Shown: positions 35,245-45,155, counted from the first letter of the stretch. The stretch: 64,000 nucleotides of DNA from Methanoplanus endosymbiosus (GCF_024662215.1 NZ_CP096115.1:1860001-1924000); one strand, 5' to 3'. The notes: generated by a model not told the origin, from the sequence alone. Made by a program: numbers and translations.

Positions 35245-37275
35245 TTATAATGAAGAGAAGAGGTACTGGTCAAGCCAGTCCAGCTCTTCCTGTATCTTAC
35301 GTGCCTGCGTCTCCGGCGTTGTCATGTGGTGCGGCTGATCTTTGAAGAGAACGAACCTCACTGGTGCCTGGCTTCCTTCCTTATACGCCCGGTATGTGAC
35401 CCAGGCACTGGACGGGTCCACCTGTGGATCTTTCGTTCCGATCATCATCAGAAGCGGGGTTCTGACATTTTCTGCCTGGTAGACGGGCAGAATATTCTGG
35501 AATGCCGCAGGGTCCTGATAAGGACTCTTCTCATAATACATCCTGTCCATCACGATGCCGTTTGTATTCGCTATCTGCGAGTTCTCGTCGGCTGTCCCTG
35601 CACCTGAAACCGCAGCTTTCAGCGTTGGATCTTTGGTTATAAGGGCAAGAGTAAGTATTCCGCCGTTTGACCACCCGGTCACACCGACCTGTGAACGGTT
35701 GATGATCCCCATTTCCGCAAGGTGATCGACTCCGGTCATAAGGTCCTCCGTTGGCAGGCTATAATAATTTCCTCCCTCAATTGAACGTGCAAAGTTGAGT
35801 CCGAAATTTGTGCTGCCGTGGTAATTGACCGAGAGTGTGACTGCTCCTTTGTCCGTTATCAGGTGGTACGGAAACTCCCAGGTGTCACGCCAGCTGTCAA
35901 AATCAGCATAGTTCGGCCCGCCATGGATGACAAGCACCAGTGGGTACAGCTTTCCCTTCTCATATCCCGGCGGGTACCGGATGACACCATATACCGTATC
36001 GCCCTCTGCACCTTCCCATTTCGTGACTTCGGAAGTCCCGAGGTCCTTCTGTATCAGGTCCTGGTTCAGGCCGGTCAGCCTGACGGGGTCTGTGATCCCG
36101 CTTCCCGAAACCGCTGCCCTGAATAACTGGGGCGGTGAGCTGGCTGAATTGTAATTGTATACTATGGTGGAGCCCGTACTGTCGGATTCGGCAGCAAAGA
36201 TGTTTCCTGCATCCCTGCCGTTAAGCGTTGTCATCTTCCACCCGCCATTGCTCCGCGTTGCCCGGACAAGTTTCGGGTTTGTGCCGTCAGCGAGGAAGAG
36301 ATAGGCTCCGCCGTTGAACGGGTTGACCTCAATATCACTGTTGAATATATCAATATGCAGCCCGCGTTCCCAGTTGAGGGGCACTTCCTCAAGTTTTTGG
36401 GTAGCCGGTGAATAGACAAGAAGTTCTGCTGCATTTTCGACCGGGTACCTAAGACCTCCGTTGATGATCTTCTCGATATAGACGTCACTGCTGTCCGGTG
36501 ACCAGGCAAACTGATTTTCGTCCTGGTATCCCTCAACAAGAGTGAAGAGTTCCTTCTCCTCTCCGGTAAGCGTGTTTAGGAGAACATACCGGAAGGTTGC
36601 CCCGGTCTCCCAGGACTTCGGGTTGGGGGATGCCTTGTATAATACATATTTTCCGTCCGGCGAGGGCTCCCAGATCGTAATGACATCATTGTTGGCAGAG
36701 ATGGGAGCAATAACCCCGTCTTTCAGCGAATAGGTCCTGAGGATGACTGGTCCCGGCAGTTCATCCGCGACAATAGCAACTTCGCTGTCCGTTGCAGCAC
36801 CGGCCGGTGCTCCCGTGAAGATCAGGCGGTCGTTTCCAAGGAAGAGAAAACTCCCGGCAAGTTCATCTGTTACACCTGACAGGGCGGTTCTCTTCCGGTC
36901 CGTCAGATTCGTCAGATACATGGATACAGGCCCGCCTTCACGGGGCATTGCCGCATATGCCACCTTTTTACCATCGGGAGAGAGTGCACAGGCGGTGACC
37001 GACTGATCTGGACCTGTAAGTGCAAGTTCAGTGGCGGAGTTCACATCAACGTACATCAGTGTGCCGTTGTTCGCAGGGGGTTTAAGGTCGGTTCCGGCTG
37101 TCCTGATGTACACAAGGTTTCCCCCGTCTGCCGAGAGGGTGAAATGGCCGGGTGTCTCCATATAGAGAATATCATCCGGTGTCAGGGCGGAGGCAGATGC
37201 CGCCGGTATAAATGCCATTGCCAGAGCAGAAAGCAGAATAAATGTTAAAATCACAGGAATGCGCCACAATATCAT
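35245..37275 (-). CDS. Exported S9-family peptidase, paralogue of 18134-20173
   Basis: 676 aa. The signal peptide is evident (IPVILTFILLSALAMAFIPAASASA), followed by the propeller part (GHFTLSADGGNLVYIRTAG and later blades) and the C-terminal hydrolase. Ser is in TGWSNGG, Asp in MIGTKDPQVD and His in KDQPHHMTTP. The sequence is clearly related over its whole length to the peptidase at 18134, for example GGPNYADFDSWRDTWEFPYH against GGPAYTDFDSWRDTWEFPYH. A normal ATG starts this copy, unlike the paralogue. The role is probably extracellular digestion of oligopeptides. Confidence 0.92.
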   Translation of the reverse strand: MILWRIPVILTFILLSALAMAFIPAASASALTPDDILYMETPGHFTLSADGGNLVYIRTAGTDLKPPANNGTLMYVDVNSATELALTGPDQSVTACALSPDGKKVAYAAMPREGGPVSMYLTNLTDRKRTALSGVTDELAGSFLFLGNDRLIFTGAPAGAATDSEVAIVADELPGPVILRTYSLKDGVIAPISANNDVITIWEPSPDGKYVLYKASPNPKSWETGATFRYVLLNTLTGEEKELFTLVEGYQDENQFAWSPDSSDVYIEKIINGGLRYPVENAAELLVYSPATQKLEEVPLNWERGLHIDIFNSDIEVNPFNGGAYLFLADGTNPKLVRATRSNGGWKMTTLNGRDAGNIFAAESDSTGSTIVYNYNSASSPPQLFRAAVSGSGITDPVRLTGLNQDLIQKDLGTSEVTKWEGAEGDTVYGVIRYPPGYEKGKLYPLVLVIHGGPNYADFDSWRDTWEFPYHLITDKGAVTLSVNYHGSTNFGLNFARSIEGGNYYSLPTEDLMTGVDHLAEMGIINRSQVGVTGWSNGGILTLALITKDPTLKAAVSGAGTADENSQIANTNGIVMDRMYYEKSPYQDPAAFQNILPVYQAENVRTPLLMMIGTKDPQVDPSSAWVTYRAYKEGSQAPVRFVLFKDQPHHMTTPETQARKIQEELDWLDQYLFSSL

Positions 37276-37412
37276 ATTTTTACAGAGGTTGTTCTGATAT
37301 ATAACATTTGGCAGTTTATTTCCGGTTCATCTTCTCTCCTGTAATTCAGGAATTACAAATTAACGTTTAAATATGAAACCTCTTACTGTTGAGACTTTAG
37401 GACCAAACAGAA

Positions 37413-37973
37413 CTATTGTGCCTTCTTATCGACAACATATACCATCATTTTATCCACCGGGATTACTCTGGTGATACCCGTTTCTTTCAGATTCTCTTCC
37501 AGTTTTTTAAGGTTAACAGGTTCAAAATCCTCCCTGCTGTGCACCTCTGAAAATCCTTCTTCTGTGTATTCTACAATAATAAAGCGTTTTGAAGAAACAC
37601 GCCGGAATTCAGATAACGCCTGATCTCTGATTTTGATGGGGAAGTGGTGCAGGGCACAAAAGCTGATGCAGACATCGAATGCATCGTCGCAGTAGTAGAG
37701 ATCTGCCGCATCCTCCTCTTCAAAACTGATTCTGTCTGAAACACCCTCTTTCTCTGCATATTCCTTCCATAACCGGAGTTCTTTCCGGTCAATATCAACG
37801 GAAGTAACAGAGCAGCTGTAATACTTCGCGGCTATGGCAGAGAGTGGTCCGGCACCTATATCCAGTATTTCAAGGTTGTTTACCCCGGCGAGATCAAGAA
37901 CCTTCTTCCTGACCTTTACAAAATCTTCTTCATCCCTGATCTTCTCTTCTTCTGCGGAATCCCTCATTGTCAT
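37413..37973 (-). CDS. Class I SAM-dependent methyltransferase
   Basis: 186 aa. Motif I is EILDIGAGPLSAIAAKYY, motif II is SVTSVDID and motif IV lies in FDVCISFCALHHFP, all typical of small-molecule class I methyltransferases. Two ATGs lie close together (MTM); the first has AAGGGCG upstream. The acceptor substrate is unknown and no neighbour suggests one. Cytoplasmic; transcribed alone on the minus strand. Confidence 0.85.
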   Translation of the reverse strand: MTMRDSAEEEKIRDEEDFVKVRKKVLDLAGVNNLEILDIGAGPLSAIAAKYYSCSVTSVDIDRKELRLWKEYAEKEGVSDRISFEEEDAADLYYCDDAFDVCISFCALHHFPIKIRDQALSEFRRVSSKRFIIVEYTEEGFSEVHSREDFEPVNLKKLEENLKETGITRVIPVDKMMVYVVDKKAQ

Positions 37974-38092
37974 CGCCCTTAATTAATTTCAGCCTGTTTT
38001 ATGGATATTTTTCTGCAATATGTGGGGCCGGATTCAGGGTTTTTTCGGGTGTCCCTGACTGAATCCCGGCCTTAAGAAAAATCGCCGGACTG

Positions 38093-40186
38093 TTATGTCT
38101 GTTGTTCCTCTATTCCAAGATGTTTATACAGTGCCTCAGGTCCCGGTTCCCTTCCGAGGAAATTTTCAAGAAGTGTCATTCCGTCCTGCATATTGCCCTT
38201 TGAGAGAATTTCTTCACGGAATTTCATTCCGGTTGTCTGGTTGGTCATGCCGCTCTCTTTGAATTCATCAACGATTTCCATTGCATAGACCTTTGACCAG
38301 AGATACCCGTAATATCCGGCATCATATCCACCCATCATATGGCCGAATGAGGCCGGCTGATGTGTCCCGGCAGGTGGTCTTGTGCCCGTAATATCCTCAT
38401 ATGTCTGATACCAGACCTCAGTTGCATTTACAGGTCCGGCAGCAGTGTGAAACCGCATATCCTCCAGGGAGTTGATGATCAGGCGGCTGTATTTATTGCC
38501 TGATCCAACATTCCGGGCATCAGTTACCCGTTCACACAGTTCCACCGGAATCTTTTCAGAGGAATCATTGTAATGGCCGGATATTGATCTTAACACTTCG
38601 GGGTCCCACGCCCACTCTTCAAGCGTCTGGGAGGGTGTCTCAACAAAGTCCCACTCTACACTGAATCCGGAGAGACTGCCATATGGAGCATCTGTCAGAA
38701 GGAAGTGCATTGCATGCCCGGCCTCGTGAAAGAGTGTCTCTGTCTCTGTAACTGTCAGAAGTGACGGTCTCTCTTCTTCCGGTTTGTGGAAATTGCCTAT
38801 GATTGTCACAACCGGAACTGAGTATCCGTCGTCCTTCAGCCTTCCGGTTATGAGCGGATAGGCACAGAAATGTCCGTATTTCCCCTCACGGGGGTAAAGG
38901 TCAAGATACATATATCCTATAGTCTCATTTCCGGTTGCGTTCTTCACCTCATAAAGCCGGACGTCAGGAGACCATACGGACGCATTCTCAACCTCAGAGA
39001 ATCTGATGTCAAAAAGGGTTCCATAGATCCTGAAAAGTCCCTGAAGGACAGTGTCGGCCGGGAAGTATTCTCTGACCTTCTCTTCATCATATGCATACTG
39101 CTCTTTTTTCTGTATGTTCAGGAGGTATGTAATGTCCCAGGGACTTACTGATGTTGCCTCGGGGTCAATACTCCTTTTAACTGTAAGGAGTTCTCTCATC
39201 TCACCGGTGTATTTCTCCTTTATGGGTTCTTTCATTGATGTCAGAAATTCCATGACATTGCTGGTATTCTCTGCCATTCTGCCGTCAGTTTTGTAATCTG
39301 CCCATGTGGAGTATCCGAGTGCCTCTGCAATTTTCTGCCGGAGAAGTATCGCTTCTTCAAGTAGAGCCGTGTTTGTATCTGCCTGCCTGTTATTGTATGC
39401 CCAGTACATCCTCATTCTCGTTTTCTCATCTCCGGCATATGTCATAACCGCAAGATAGTCGGGAGATTTCGTGGTGACAAGGTATGTTCCCTGTGGGGTC
39501 TGTTCAAATGTTTCGACTGATGAAAGCGGCACCCCGGCAAGTTCTTCAGCGGTAAACTCAAGTGTGGTGTTGTCGCTGTTCAGGTTGGCAGAATACCGGG
39601 TTTCAAGCTGTCCGAGTCTGTTTTTCATCTCACGGACCTCTGAAAGCTTTTCTTCCGGAAGTTCAAGCCCGTTCTTTTCAAACTCCCTGATTGTTACGCT
39701 GTAGAGGCGTGCTTCCTCCGGATTACGGGGCACCTGCTCCTTAAGTGCATCATAGAGTTCCCGGCGGGTATAAACCCCGGTTTCGAAAGTATTCGCAGAC
39801 TCCTCACAGGATGTGCCTTCCGCAGCTATTTCTGCATCAGGATACACATATCCCATCAGTGTCAGAGGACCGATGGCATCTGAATAGTCCATCATTGTCC
39901 GTTCAAATGCAAGGGCTGTGTTGTCAAAAGTTCGCTTTTCCGGTGTTATTTCAGCAATGGCATTCAGTGAGGCATCTGCGGCCTCTTTTGTTTCCTCAGC
40001 AAGCTGTGTTATCTCTCCGGGGGAGTAATGTGTCTGTATGGGACTGTTTTTTTCCGGAAGTCCAGTTCCTGCTGGTTCTTCATCTCTTGTATTCTGGAGG
40101 CATCCTGCTGTCATGAGAAGTATAACGGTCAGGATAATGATAGATGAAAAACTGTATCTAAGAAATTTATTGCTGTCTTTATGCAT
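38093..40186 (-). CDS. M3-family oligopeptidase (thimet/OpdA/PepF type), lipoprotein
   Basis: 697 aa. A lipoprotein signal starts the protein (SFSSIIILTVILLMTAGC, lipobox near residue 28). The zinc site is LFHEAGHAMHFLL (HExxH), followed by the downstream Glu in EWDFVETPSQTLEEW. The long helical N-terminal domain is typical of M3 peptidases, which cut short peptides inside an enclosed chamber. Most relatives are cytoplasmic, so an anchored, exported copy is noteworthy and matches the other exported peptidases in this window. Confidence 0.9.
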   Translation of the reverse strand: MHKDSNKFLRYSFSSIIILTVILLMTAGCLQNTRDEEPAGTGLPEKNSPIQTHYSPGEITQLAEETKEAADASLNAIAEITPEKRTFDNTALAFERTMMDYSDAIGPLTLMGYVYPDAEIAAEGTSCEESANTFETGVYTRRELYDALKEQVPRNPEEARLYSVTIREFEKNGLELPEEKLSEVREMKNRLGQLETRYSANLNSDNTTLEFTAEELAGVPLSSVETFEQTPQGTYLVTTKSPDYLAVMTYAGDEKTRMRMYWAYNNRQADTNTALLEEAILLRQKIAEALGYSTWADYKTDGRMAENTSNVMEFLTSMKEPIKEKYTGEMRELLTVKRSIDPEATSVSPWDITYLLNIQKKEQYAYDEEKVREYFPADTVLQGLFRIYGTLFDIRFSEVENASVWSPDVRLYEVKNATGNETIGYMYLDLYPREGKYGHFCAYPLITGRLKDDGYSVPVVTIIGNFHKPEEERPSLLTVTETETLFHEAGHAMHFLLTDAPYGSLSGFSVEWDFVETPSQTLEEWAWDPEVLRSISGHYNDSSEKIPVELCERVTDARNVGSGNKYSRLIINSLEDMRFHTAAGPVNATEVWYQTYEDITGTRPPAGTHQPASFGHMMGGYDAGYYGYLWSKVYAMEIVDEFKESGMTNQTTGMKFREEILSKGNMQDGMTLLENFLGREPGPEALYKHLGIEEQQT

Positions 40187-40388
40187 AGGAAATCAGTATT
40201 CTGATATTTTTCTGAAGGGGGATAAAGAGTATTATCTGTACTGGACAAAAAGAGGGGAGGGCGGCAGGGTTGTGTGTTAATCTCCCTTCAGCGGTTCCTC
40301 TGATTTTAAAAAATGTAATTCTTTGTCTGTTATCTGTTTACCTGAATTCCCTGCGTAATTTCAGTTTTTATCTGCATTGTGGCTGTGT

Positions 40389-41420
40389 TTACTCACCAGC
40401 TTTTAAGTGAACATCCATCTGCGGGAACGGTATCTCTATTCCTTCCTCGGCAAATCTGCGTTCAATCTCAAAATTAACGTGATCCTTGATGTCCCACGAC
40501 ATATTGAACTTCTTTGCCCAGATGAGCATCATGAAATCAAGGCTTGATGCACCGAACTCCAGGAAGTAAACGGATGGTGCGGGGTCGCTTAAGACATAAT
40601 CTGTGTTTTTTATGGCATCACCGGCAATTTCATAGAGTATCTCCTTTACCCTTCTGACGTCGCTTCCGTATCCTACAGATACCGGAATCCTGACTTTAAG
40701 TTTTACATCCGGCATCGCGTAATTTGTGATGATGGTATTGGAGATCTTTGAATTTGGTATGGTGAGCATCTGGTGGTCAAGTGTCTTAAGGCGTGTCGAA
40801 CGTGGTCCGACTGAGATAACGTCCCCAAGTTTGCCCTCGATCTTTATCCTGTCACCTATTTTGAAGGGTTTGTCAACTACTATTAAGGCTCCGCCAAAGA
40901 AGTTTGAGATTAGGTCCTGTGCTGCGAGTGCTATTGCTATTCCGAATATTCCTCCGGCTGCAAGGAGTGGAGTTATATTAATCTCAAGATAGCTCAGTAT
41001 CAGGAGGAATCCTATGAACCAGATGATGTATTTTGCTGAAACCTCGAGAACATCGATTATTTTATCATCCAGGTCGCTTTCGGTCTGATCAGATACCCAT
41101 CTCCCGTACAGGCAGATGAAACTCTCAGCAAATGTGGCCACAATCCACGTTGCAAAGATAATGATTAGTGTATTGAAGTATCTGCTGCTCAGTATCCATG
41201 CGTAGCCCTCATGAATGGGGATATACTGGAGAGTGATAAAGACGGTTGAGACTAATATCCCGATAACTACCGGTTTTTTAAGTGATATTATCAGAATGTC
41301 GTCAAGTTTTGATTTTGTTTTCTCGGCTTTCCTTTCAAGTACCTTAAAAATCCTGTACGTGACATATGCCAGAATTGTGCCTGTAAAGAAGATCACCGCT
41401 GCGATGTTAAGATCTGACAT
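40389..41420 (-). CDS. MscS-type mechanosensitive ion channel
   Basis: 343 aa. Membrane helices at about 5-25, 45-70, 75-100 and 125-155, then the pore-lining helix (ITPLLAAGGIFGIAIALAAQDLISNFFGG) and the beta-domain (VVDKPFKIGDRIKIEGKLGDVISVGPRSTRLKTLDHQMLTIPNSK) with its family signature. It opens under membrane tension and releases solutes during osmotic downshock. Start MSDLNIAAVIFF. Transcribed alone. Confidence 0.92.
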   Translation of the reverse strand: MSDLNIAAVIFFTGTILAYVTYRIFKVLERKAEKTKSKLDDILIISLKKPVVIGILVSTVFITLQYIPIHEGYAWILSSRYFNTLIIIFATWIVATFAESFICLYGRWVSDQTESDLDDKIIDVLEVSAKYIIWFIGFLLILSYLEINITPLLAAGGIFGIAIALAAQDLISNFFGGALIVVDKPFKIGDRIKIEGKLGDVISVGPRSTRLKTLDHQMLTIPNSKISNTIITNYAMPDVKLKVRIPVSVGYGSDVRRVKEILYEIAGDAIKNTDYVLSDPAPSVYFLEFGASSLDFMMLIWAKKFNMSWDIKDHVNFEIERRFAEEGIEIPFPQMDVHLKAGE

Positions 41421-41528
41421 TTGGGTTTACAGTTTTATTTTATAAAATATTTTAAGCTATATTTTGGTCCAAAGATTTTTGGAATTCATTTCTGCCGGGA
41501 AATATGGTAATTATGTGGAAAATCAGAT

Positions 41529-42002
41529 TTATGGTGATTTAACAGCATTGATAAGTGCATTGACTTTGTCTTCATCCTTCACGTCTTTTCTGTCGAAGAT
41601 AAACCCGCCTGCAACTTTCACTCCTCTCTTCTCAAGGGCCTCTGCAAGAAGAGGGATGGTCTCTCCGGGCTTTCCCCCGCAGGTTGCAAAGATGACTGCT
41701 TTTTTTCCTTCGCAGCCGGAAAGTGCATTTACTGCCGCATTTATGGGCGGTGCTGCCCTGAACGCCCAGACAGGAGTGCCGATTACAATTACATCCGATG
41801 CGGAGACATCAATTGATGCAGGTTCGATCTCATCGCATTCACCTTTTGCTGCCCGAAGGCATCCGAGTGAGTAAGCGGTTATCTTTGAATATGGCTTTTT
41901 TGTCTTAACTTCAATTAGATCACCTCCGCATGCCTGCTGAATTTTTCCTGCCACTCCGCGGGTGATTCCGGTGTATGAATAGAATATAGTTGTTGTTTTC
42001 AT
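41529..42002 (-). CDS. Flavodoxin-like protein
   Basis: 157 aa. The phosphate loop of the FMN site is YSYTGITRGVAGKIQQA at the N-terminus, and further FMN-contact loops are IGTPVWAFRAAPPINA and FATCGGKPGE. Small single-domain flavodoxins carry one or two electrons between ferredoxin-type partners in anaerobes. The start is ATG at 42002. The gene is near the QueG-like Fe-S protein (gap 126 bp, same strand), which might be an electron partner, though this is only suggested by position. Confidence 0.88.
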   Translation of the reverse strand: MKTTTIFYSYTGITRGVAGKIQQACGGDLIEVKTKKPYSKITAYSLGCLRAAKGECDEIEPASIDVSASDVIVIGTPVWAFRAAPPINAAVNALSGCEGKKAVIFATCGGKPGETIPLLAEALEKRGVKVAGGFIFDRKDVKDEDKVNALINAVKSP

Positions 42003-42128
42003 GGTTTTTCCCTCATTCTTTTTTATCTTCTGTATTTTTTATGTCATTTTACAGATGAAGGCTGAATTTTTCCGGTTAATCTGAGATGCTTTACGGGGAA
42101 GATTTAATCCTTTGCCTGAAGTCATTGA

Positions 42129-42965
42129 TCATTCACATTTTATTCCGGATTTTGGGCATTTTGTTACGCACCCGCTGCAGGGCATTGTTACAAGCCTGGC
42201 AATGTATGGCGCGAGGGGGGCGGCGGTTCTGAGGAGAATACGCCGTTTTAAGATCCATTTTACAGACGGAACAAATAACGGTGGAACAAATGTGCGGATT
42301 GTCATGCATCTGAATGCATCCACCCCGTCCGGCCCGAATGCTTCTCCGGGGCAGTTTCCGATGCAGAGTCCGCATCCGGTGCAGAGCGGGAGAATGTCTG
42401 CTTTTCTTCTGCATGATTCTTCTCTGTCTTCTTCTCCCGGTGTCATACCGGGGGCTGAATCTGCCATGTTTCCGGTTGTAACCGAAATTTTGGCTGCCTG
42501 TAATTTGGGAATCCGGTTGCCGGTTACAATTCCGCTCAGAAAAACCCGCGGGCCGTATTGTGGTGTCAGGAGTAGTGAACTCTTTCCTATTGTTCCAAGA
42601 CCTCCTGCGGCTGCTATCTGCTTTAACCTGACAAGCCCCCTGACCTTTCCTTCTGTTATTGTAACCGGCAGATAGAGGGGTACAGGTTTTGCAGAAATAC
42701 CTCCGGCACTTATCAGAGCAGAGAGCTTTTTTGCTGTCATGTCAAGTGACTCGGCTATTATAAGCATCTCCCTGGTCTTCTCTTTTGGGGGCAGATTATA
42801 GACGGACAGAGGTATCTCCTTTGCAAAGATGATCACGGAGCCTGCACCGGGGAGGAATTCGTTTACATAATTCCGGTCAGGCGGAGGAATTTCTGTAATA
42901 CTCACTTCGGCAAATTCCTTGATACCTTCACTGCTGAAAAATGTATGTATGTCCGGGACGGTCAT
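42129..42965 (-). CDS. QueG-like iron-sulfur protein (epoxyqueuosine reductase-related)
   Basis: 278 aa. An N-terminal flavin/cobalamin-type region (GAGSVIIFAKEIPLSV, GGLGTIGKSSLLLTPQYGPRVFLSGIVT) is followed by a double [4Fe-4S] motif (LCTGCGLCIGNCPGEAF, then a C-terminal set including MPCSGCVTKCPKSG). This arrangement is shared by QueG and by many corrinoid/Fe-S reductases of methanogens, and the sequence does not decide which. The start is ATG at 42965. The next minus-strand gene downstream is the flavodoxin. Confidence 0.85.
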   Translation of the reverse strand: MTVPDIHTFFSSEGIKEFAEVSITEIPPPDRNYVNEFLPGAGSVIIFAKEIPLSVYNLPPKEKTREMLIIAESLDMTAKKLSALISAGGISAKPVPLYLPVTITEGKVRGLVRLKQIAAAGGLGTIGKSSLLLTPQYGPRVFLSGIVTGNRIPKLQAAKISVTTGNMADSAPGMTPGEEDREESCRRKADILPLCTGCGLCIGNCPGEAFGPDGVDAFRCMTIRTFVPPLFVPSVKWILKRRILLRTAAPLAPYIARLVTMPCSGCVTKCPKSGIKCE

Positions 42966-43073
42966 TTATGATCTGTTATGGACATTTCCGGCTATAAAGG
43001 ATTCGGAGAAAGGGCAAATCTGTGAAGGGGATGGTGCAAATTATTATGTATTATGCACTGTCTCTATAGTCTT

Positions 43074-43112
43074 GTGAACTACCTCTGGGTCTTTAGCCCA
43101 GAGGTAGTTCAC
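43074..43112. repeat. Perfect 16-bp inverted repeat with 7-nt loop
   Basis: GTGAACTACCTCTGGG and its exact complement enclose TCTTTAG. Hairpins of this shape, with GAACTACC arms, are often found at the ends of IS200/IS605-type elements or as small palindromic repeats, but no transposase lies beside it. No second copy was found in this window by eye. Confidence 0.7.
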
Positions 43113-43129
43113 TCCATATTTTCAGATAT

Positions 43130-43261
43130 ATGTCTGTGCGAATGCAGCGTGGTCCTGATTTAATAGATATTCGTGATATGGCTGATCTCCGTGAGATTGC
43201 ACCGGCACAGCAGAAAAAACCAATTATATTCCTGACCGGCACTGATGGACTATTATATTAA
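43130..43261 (+). CDS. Small open frame of 43 aa, doubtful
   Basis: ATG at 43130, stop TAA at 43259-43261; the product (MSVRMQRGPDLIDIRDMADL to TGTDGLLY) is charged and soluble. There is no clear ribosome site and no recognised family. It lies just downstream of the 43074 hairpin and upstream of the Cache protein's 3' end. It may be a decayed gene end. Low confidence. Confidence 0.25.
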   Translation: MSVRMQRGPDLIDIRDMADLREIAPAQQKKPIIFLTGTDGLLY

Positions 43262-43306
43262 ATCCGAGAATTGATTCTCAGAAAAAATTGAGTTTTGATC
43301 CTGCAT

Positions 43307-45013
43307 TCATATGCTTTCGGTATAGATACCTGACCCGACAAGCCATTCATTATTGACCGGTGTGACATAGCAGAGTTTTAATCCGGAATCTCCTGTTTCC
43401 GGGTTGAAGTATTCGGCATATACAAATCCTCCTCCACGCTTTGCAGCGGATATCTCCCATCTGATAATTTCTACTCCATAGGTGTCGGAGAAATCGAGCC
43501 GGTCTGTGCCGATAAGTTCCGGCTGGAACGGAAGTGCCAGCGTGGTTCCGTCATATTCGTAGGCAAAGATGTAATTTACACCGTCTGCGAAAGTCCCGTT
43601 AAGGTCATTGAAATCGGCAATTGCTCCTTCTTTATCGTTAGCCTGTGCATAGTCACGTGCATTCTTCACCCTTTTTACAAGTTCATCTATCTCTGTCTCA
43701 TTGAATACAGCGGGAATTTCCGGAAGGTAAATCCCCGCCCCGACAAACCATTCGTCATCAACCGGCATTACATATGAGAGTTTGAACTCTTCTTTATAGT
43801 TATCTTCAGGATTCGGGTATATGTAGTAGAGTGATCCGCCGCCATTTTCTGCTGTATCAATTGCCTCTTCGATGAATTCAACGCCGTTTGTATCTGTAAT
43901 TCCTGCACGGTCGGTTCCCAACATCTCCTTCTGGTAAGGGAGCGCAATTACCGTTCCGTCTGTCTCATACGCGAATATGTAAAGTTCTCCGCTGATGAAA
44001 GATCCGTTTACGTTATTGAATTCATTTAATGCAGCTTCTTTTCCGTGTTCCTTTGCGTATGCAGCGGCATCATTGACAAAAGCTTTAAGATTTTCATATC
44101 GTGAGTCAGTCGTTTCCGGAATTTTCACCGGTTCAGCTGCTGCTTCGCCTTCGTTTTCACTGCCTGAATGGGTGACTACAACCCTCCATTCAGCACCGTT
44201 AATTCCGGCTGTCTTCCAGGAGGCTGCCTTTGTGACATTTTCGTTCCAGTTTTTGTCTGAGAATGTATATTCTGCTGTTCCGGACGGCTCCTTAAGAATC
44301 TCTTTTAATACTGCCTGAAGTTCCGGGTCGCTGTACATCGAATCGGTCATGAGATTGTTGCCGATCTCCTCTTCTTTGGTATCATAGATCAGAGTTCCGT
44401 CTGTCTGTGCAACCCAGACATCATATGGTGTATTTTTAATGACCGGATTTATCTGTCTGGCAAGGAAAGTATCCGGCTTGTAGGTTATGTCGGTGTAGCC
44501 GAGATATTCGCCTGATTTGGAAAATACAGGAGAACTCTGTGAGATCCCGGTGAACCCTTCGGCCATTGTAAATACATCACTTACAATCGCTATCTGCTCT
44601 CTGTTTGCGGTCTGAACCTGCGACTGCCAGCTTAAATCCTCACCTGCAACGCCTGCGTAGTTTTTTGGCATCGCTGTCAGGACTACACCCTCTTTTGATA
44701 TAATCAGCGATGAAACCGCCCACGGATAACTGAGAAGGTTGTCTGAGAGGATTTTTTCAGCTGCGTCTCCTGTGAGTCCTGCTTCTGAGAGGGCGGCACT
44801 GTTTCCGGAAAGGCCGCTGTTTATCTCTTCCAGTCCTGCATCTATGGACTTCGTGAGTTCATCTGCAACGGTTTGCATAGCGTTTTCTGTTTTTGTATCG
44901 GTTGCAGTGTTAACCCCGTCTGTCTGTGTATCGCTCTCCTGTCCGGTGCATCCTGTAAATGCAATTATAAGAGCCATTATCAGAATAACTGAAAATATAA
45001 GACTTTTTTTCAT
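43307..45013 (-). CDS. Triple-Cache lipoprotein, no output domain
   Basis: 568 aa. Lipoprotein signal (SLIFSVILIMALIIAFTGC). The N-terminal part is a double-Cache-like domain (about 60-290, LIISKEGVVLTAMPKNYAG). It is followed by two tandem Cache copies of about 125 residues each, which repeat one another (FVNDAAAYAKEHGKEAALNEF with LYIFAYETDGTVIALPYQ, then NARDYAQANDKEGAIADF with YIFAYEYDGTTLALPFQ). No membrane helix other than the lipid anchor and no signalling module is present, so it is a pure extracellular ligand-binder. The likely ligands are small organic acids or amino acids; the partner receptor is unknown. Confidence 0.88.
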   Translation of the reverse strand: MKKSLIFSVILIMALIIAFTGCTGQESDTQTDGVNTATDTKTENAMQTVADELTKSIDAGLEEINSGLSGNSAALSEAGLTGDAAEKILSDNLLSYPWAVSSLIISKEGVVLTAMPKNYAGVAGEDLSWQSQVQTANREQIAIVSDVFTMAEGFTGISQSSPVFSKSGEYLGYTDITYKPDTFLARQINPVIKNTPYDVWVAQTDGTLIYDTKEEEIGNNLMTDSMYSDPELQAVLKEILKEPSGTAEYTFSDKNWNENVTKAASWKTAGINGAEWRVVVTHSGSENEGEAAAEPVKIPETTDSRYENLKAFVNDAAAYAKEHGKEAALNEFNNVNGSFISGELYIFAYETDGTVIALPYQKEMLGTDRAGITDTNGVEFIEEAIDTAENGGGSLYYIYPNPEDNYKEEFKLSYVMPVDDEWFVGAGIYLPEIPAVFNETEIDELVKRVKNARDYAQANDKEGAIADFNDLNGTFADGVNYIFAYEYDGTTLALPFQPELIGTDRLDFSDTYGVEIIRWEISAAKRGGGFVYAEYFNPETGDSGLKLCYVTPVNNEWLVGSGIYTESI

Positions 45014-45155
45014 AAATCCATTTCACCTGTAAATATTTTTACCGGAATATTCTGACAGGTATTCCCGTCCCTGTCTTACTGTTAATATGTATGTTTTACG
45101 GATATGAAGTTAGCTGAATATCAGAAGAGTTTTTTTGTATATTATCATTGGTGAT

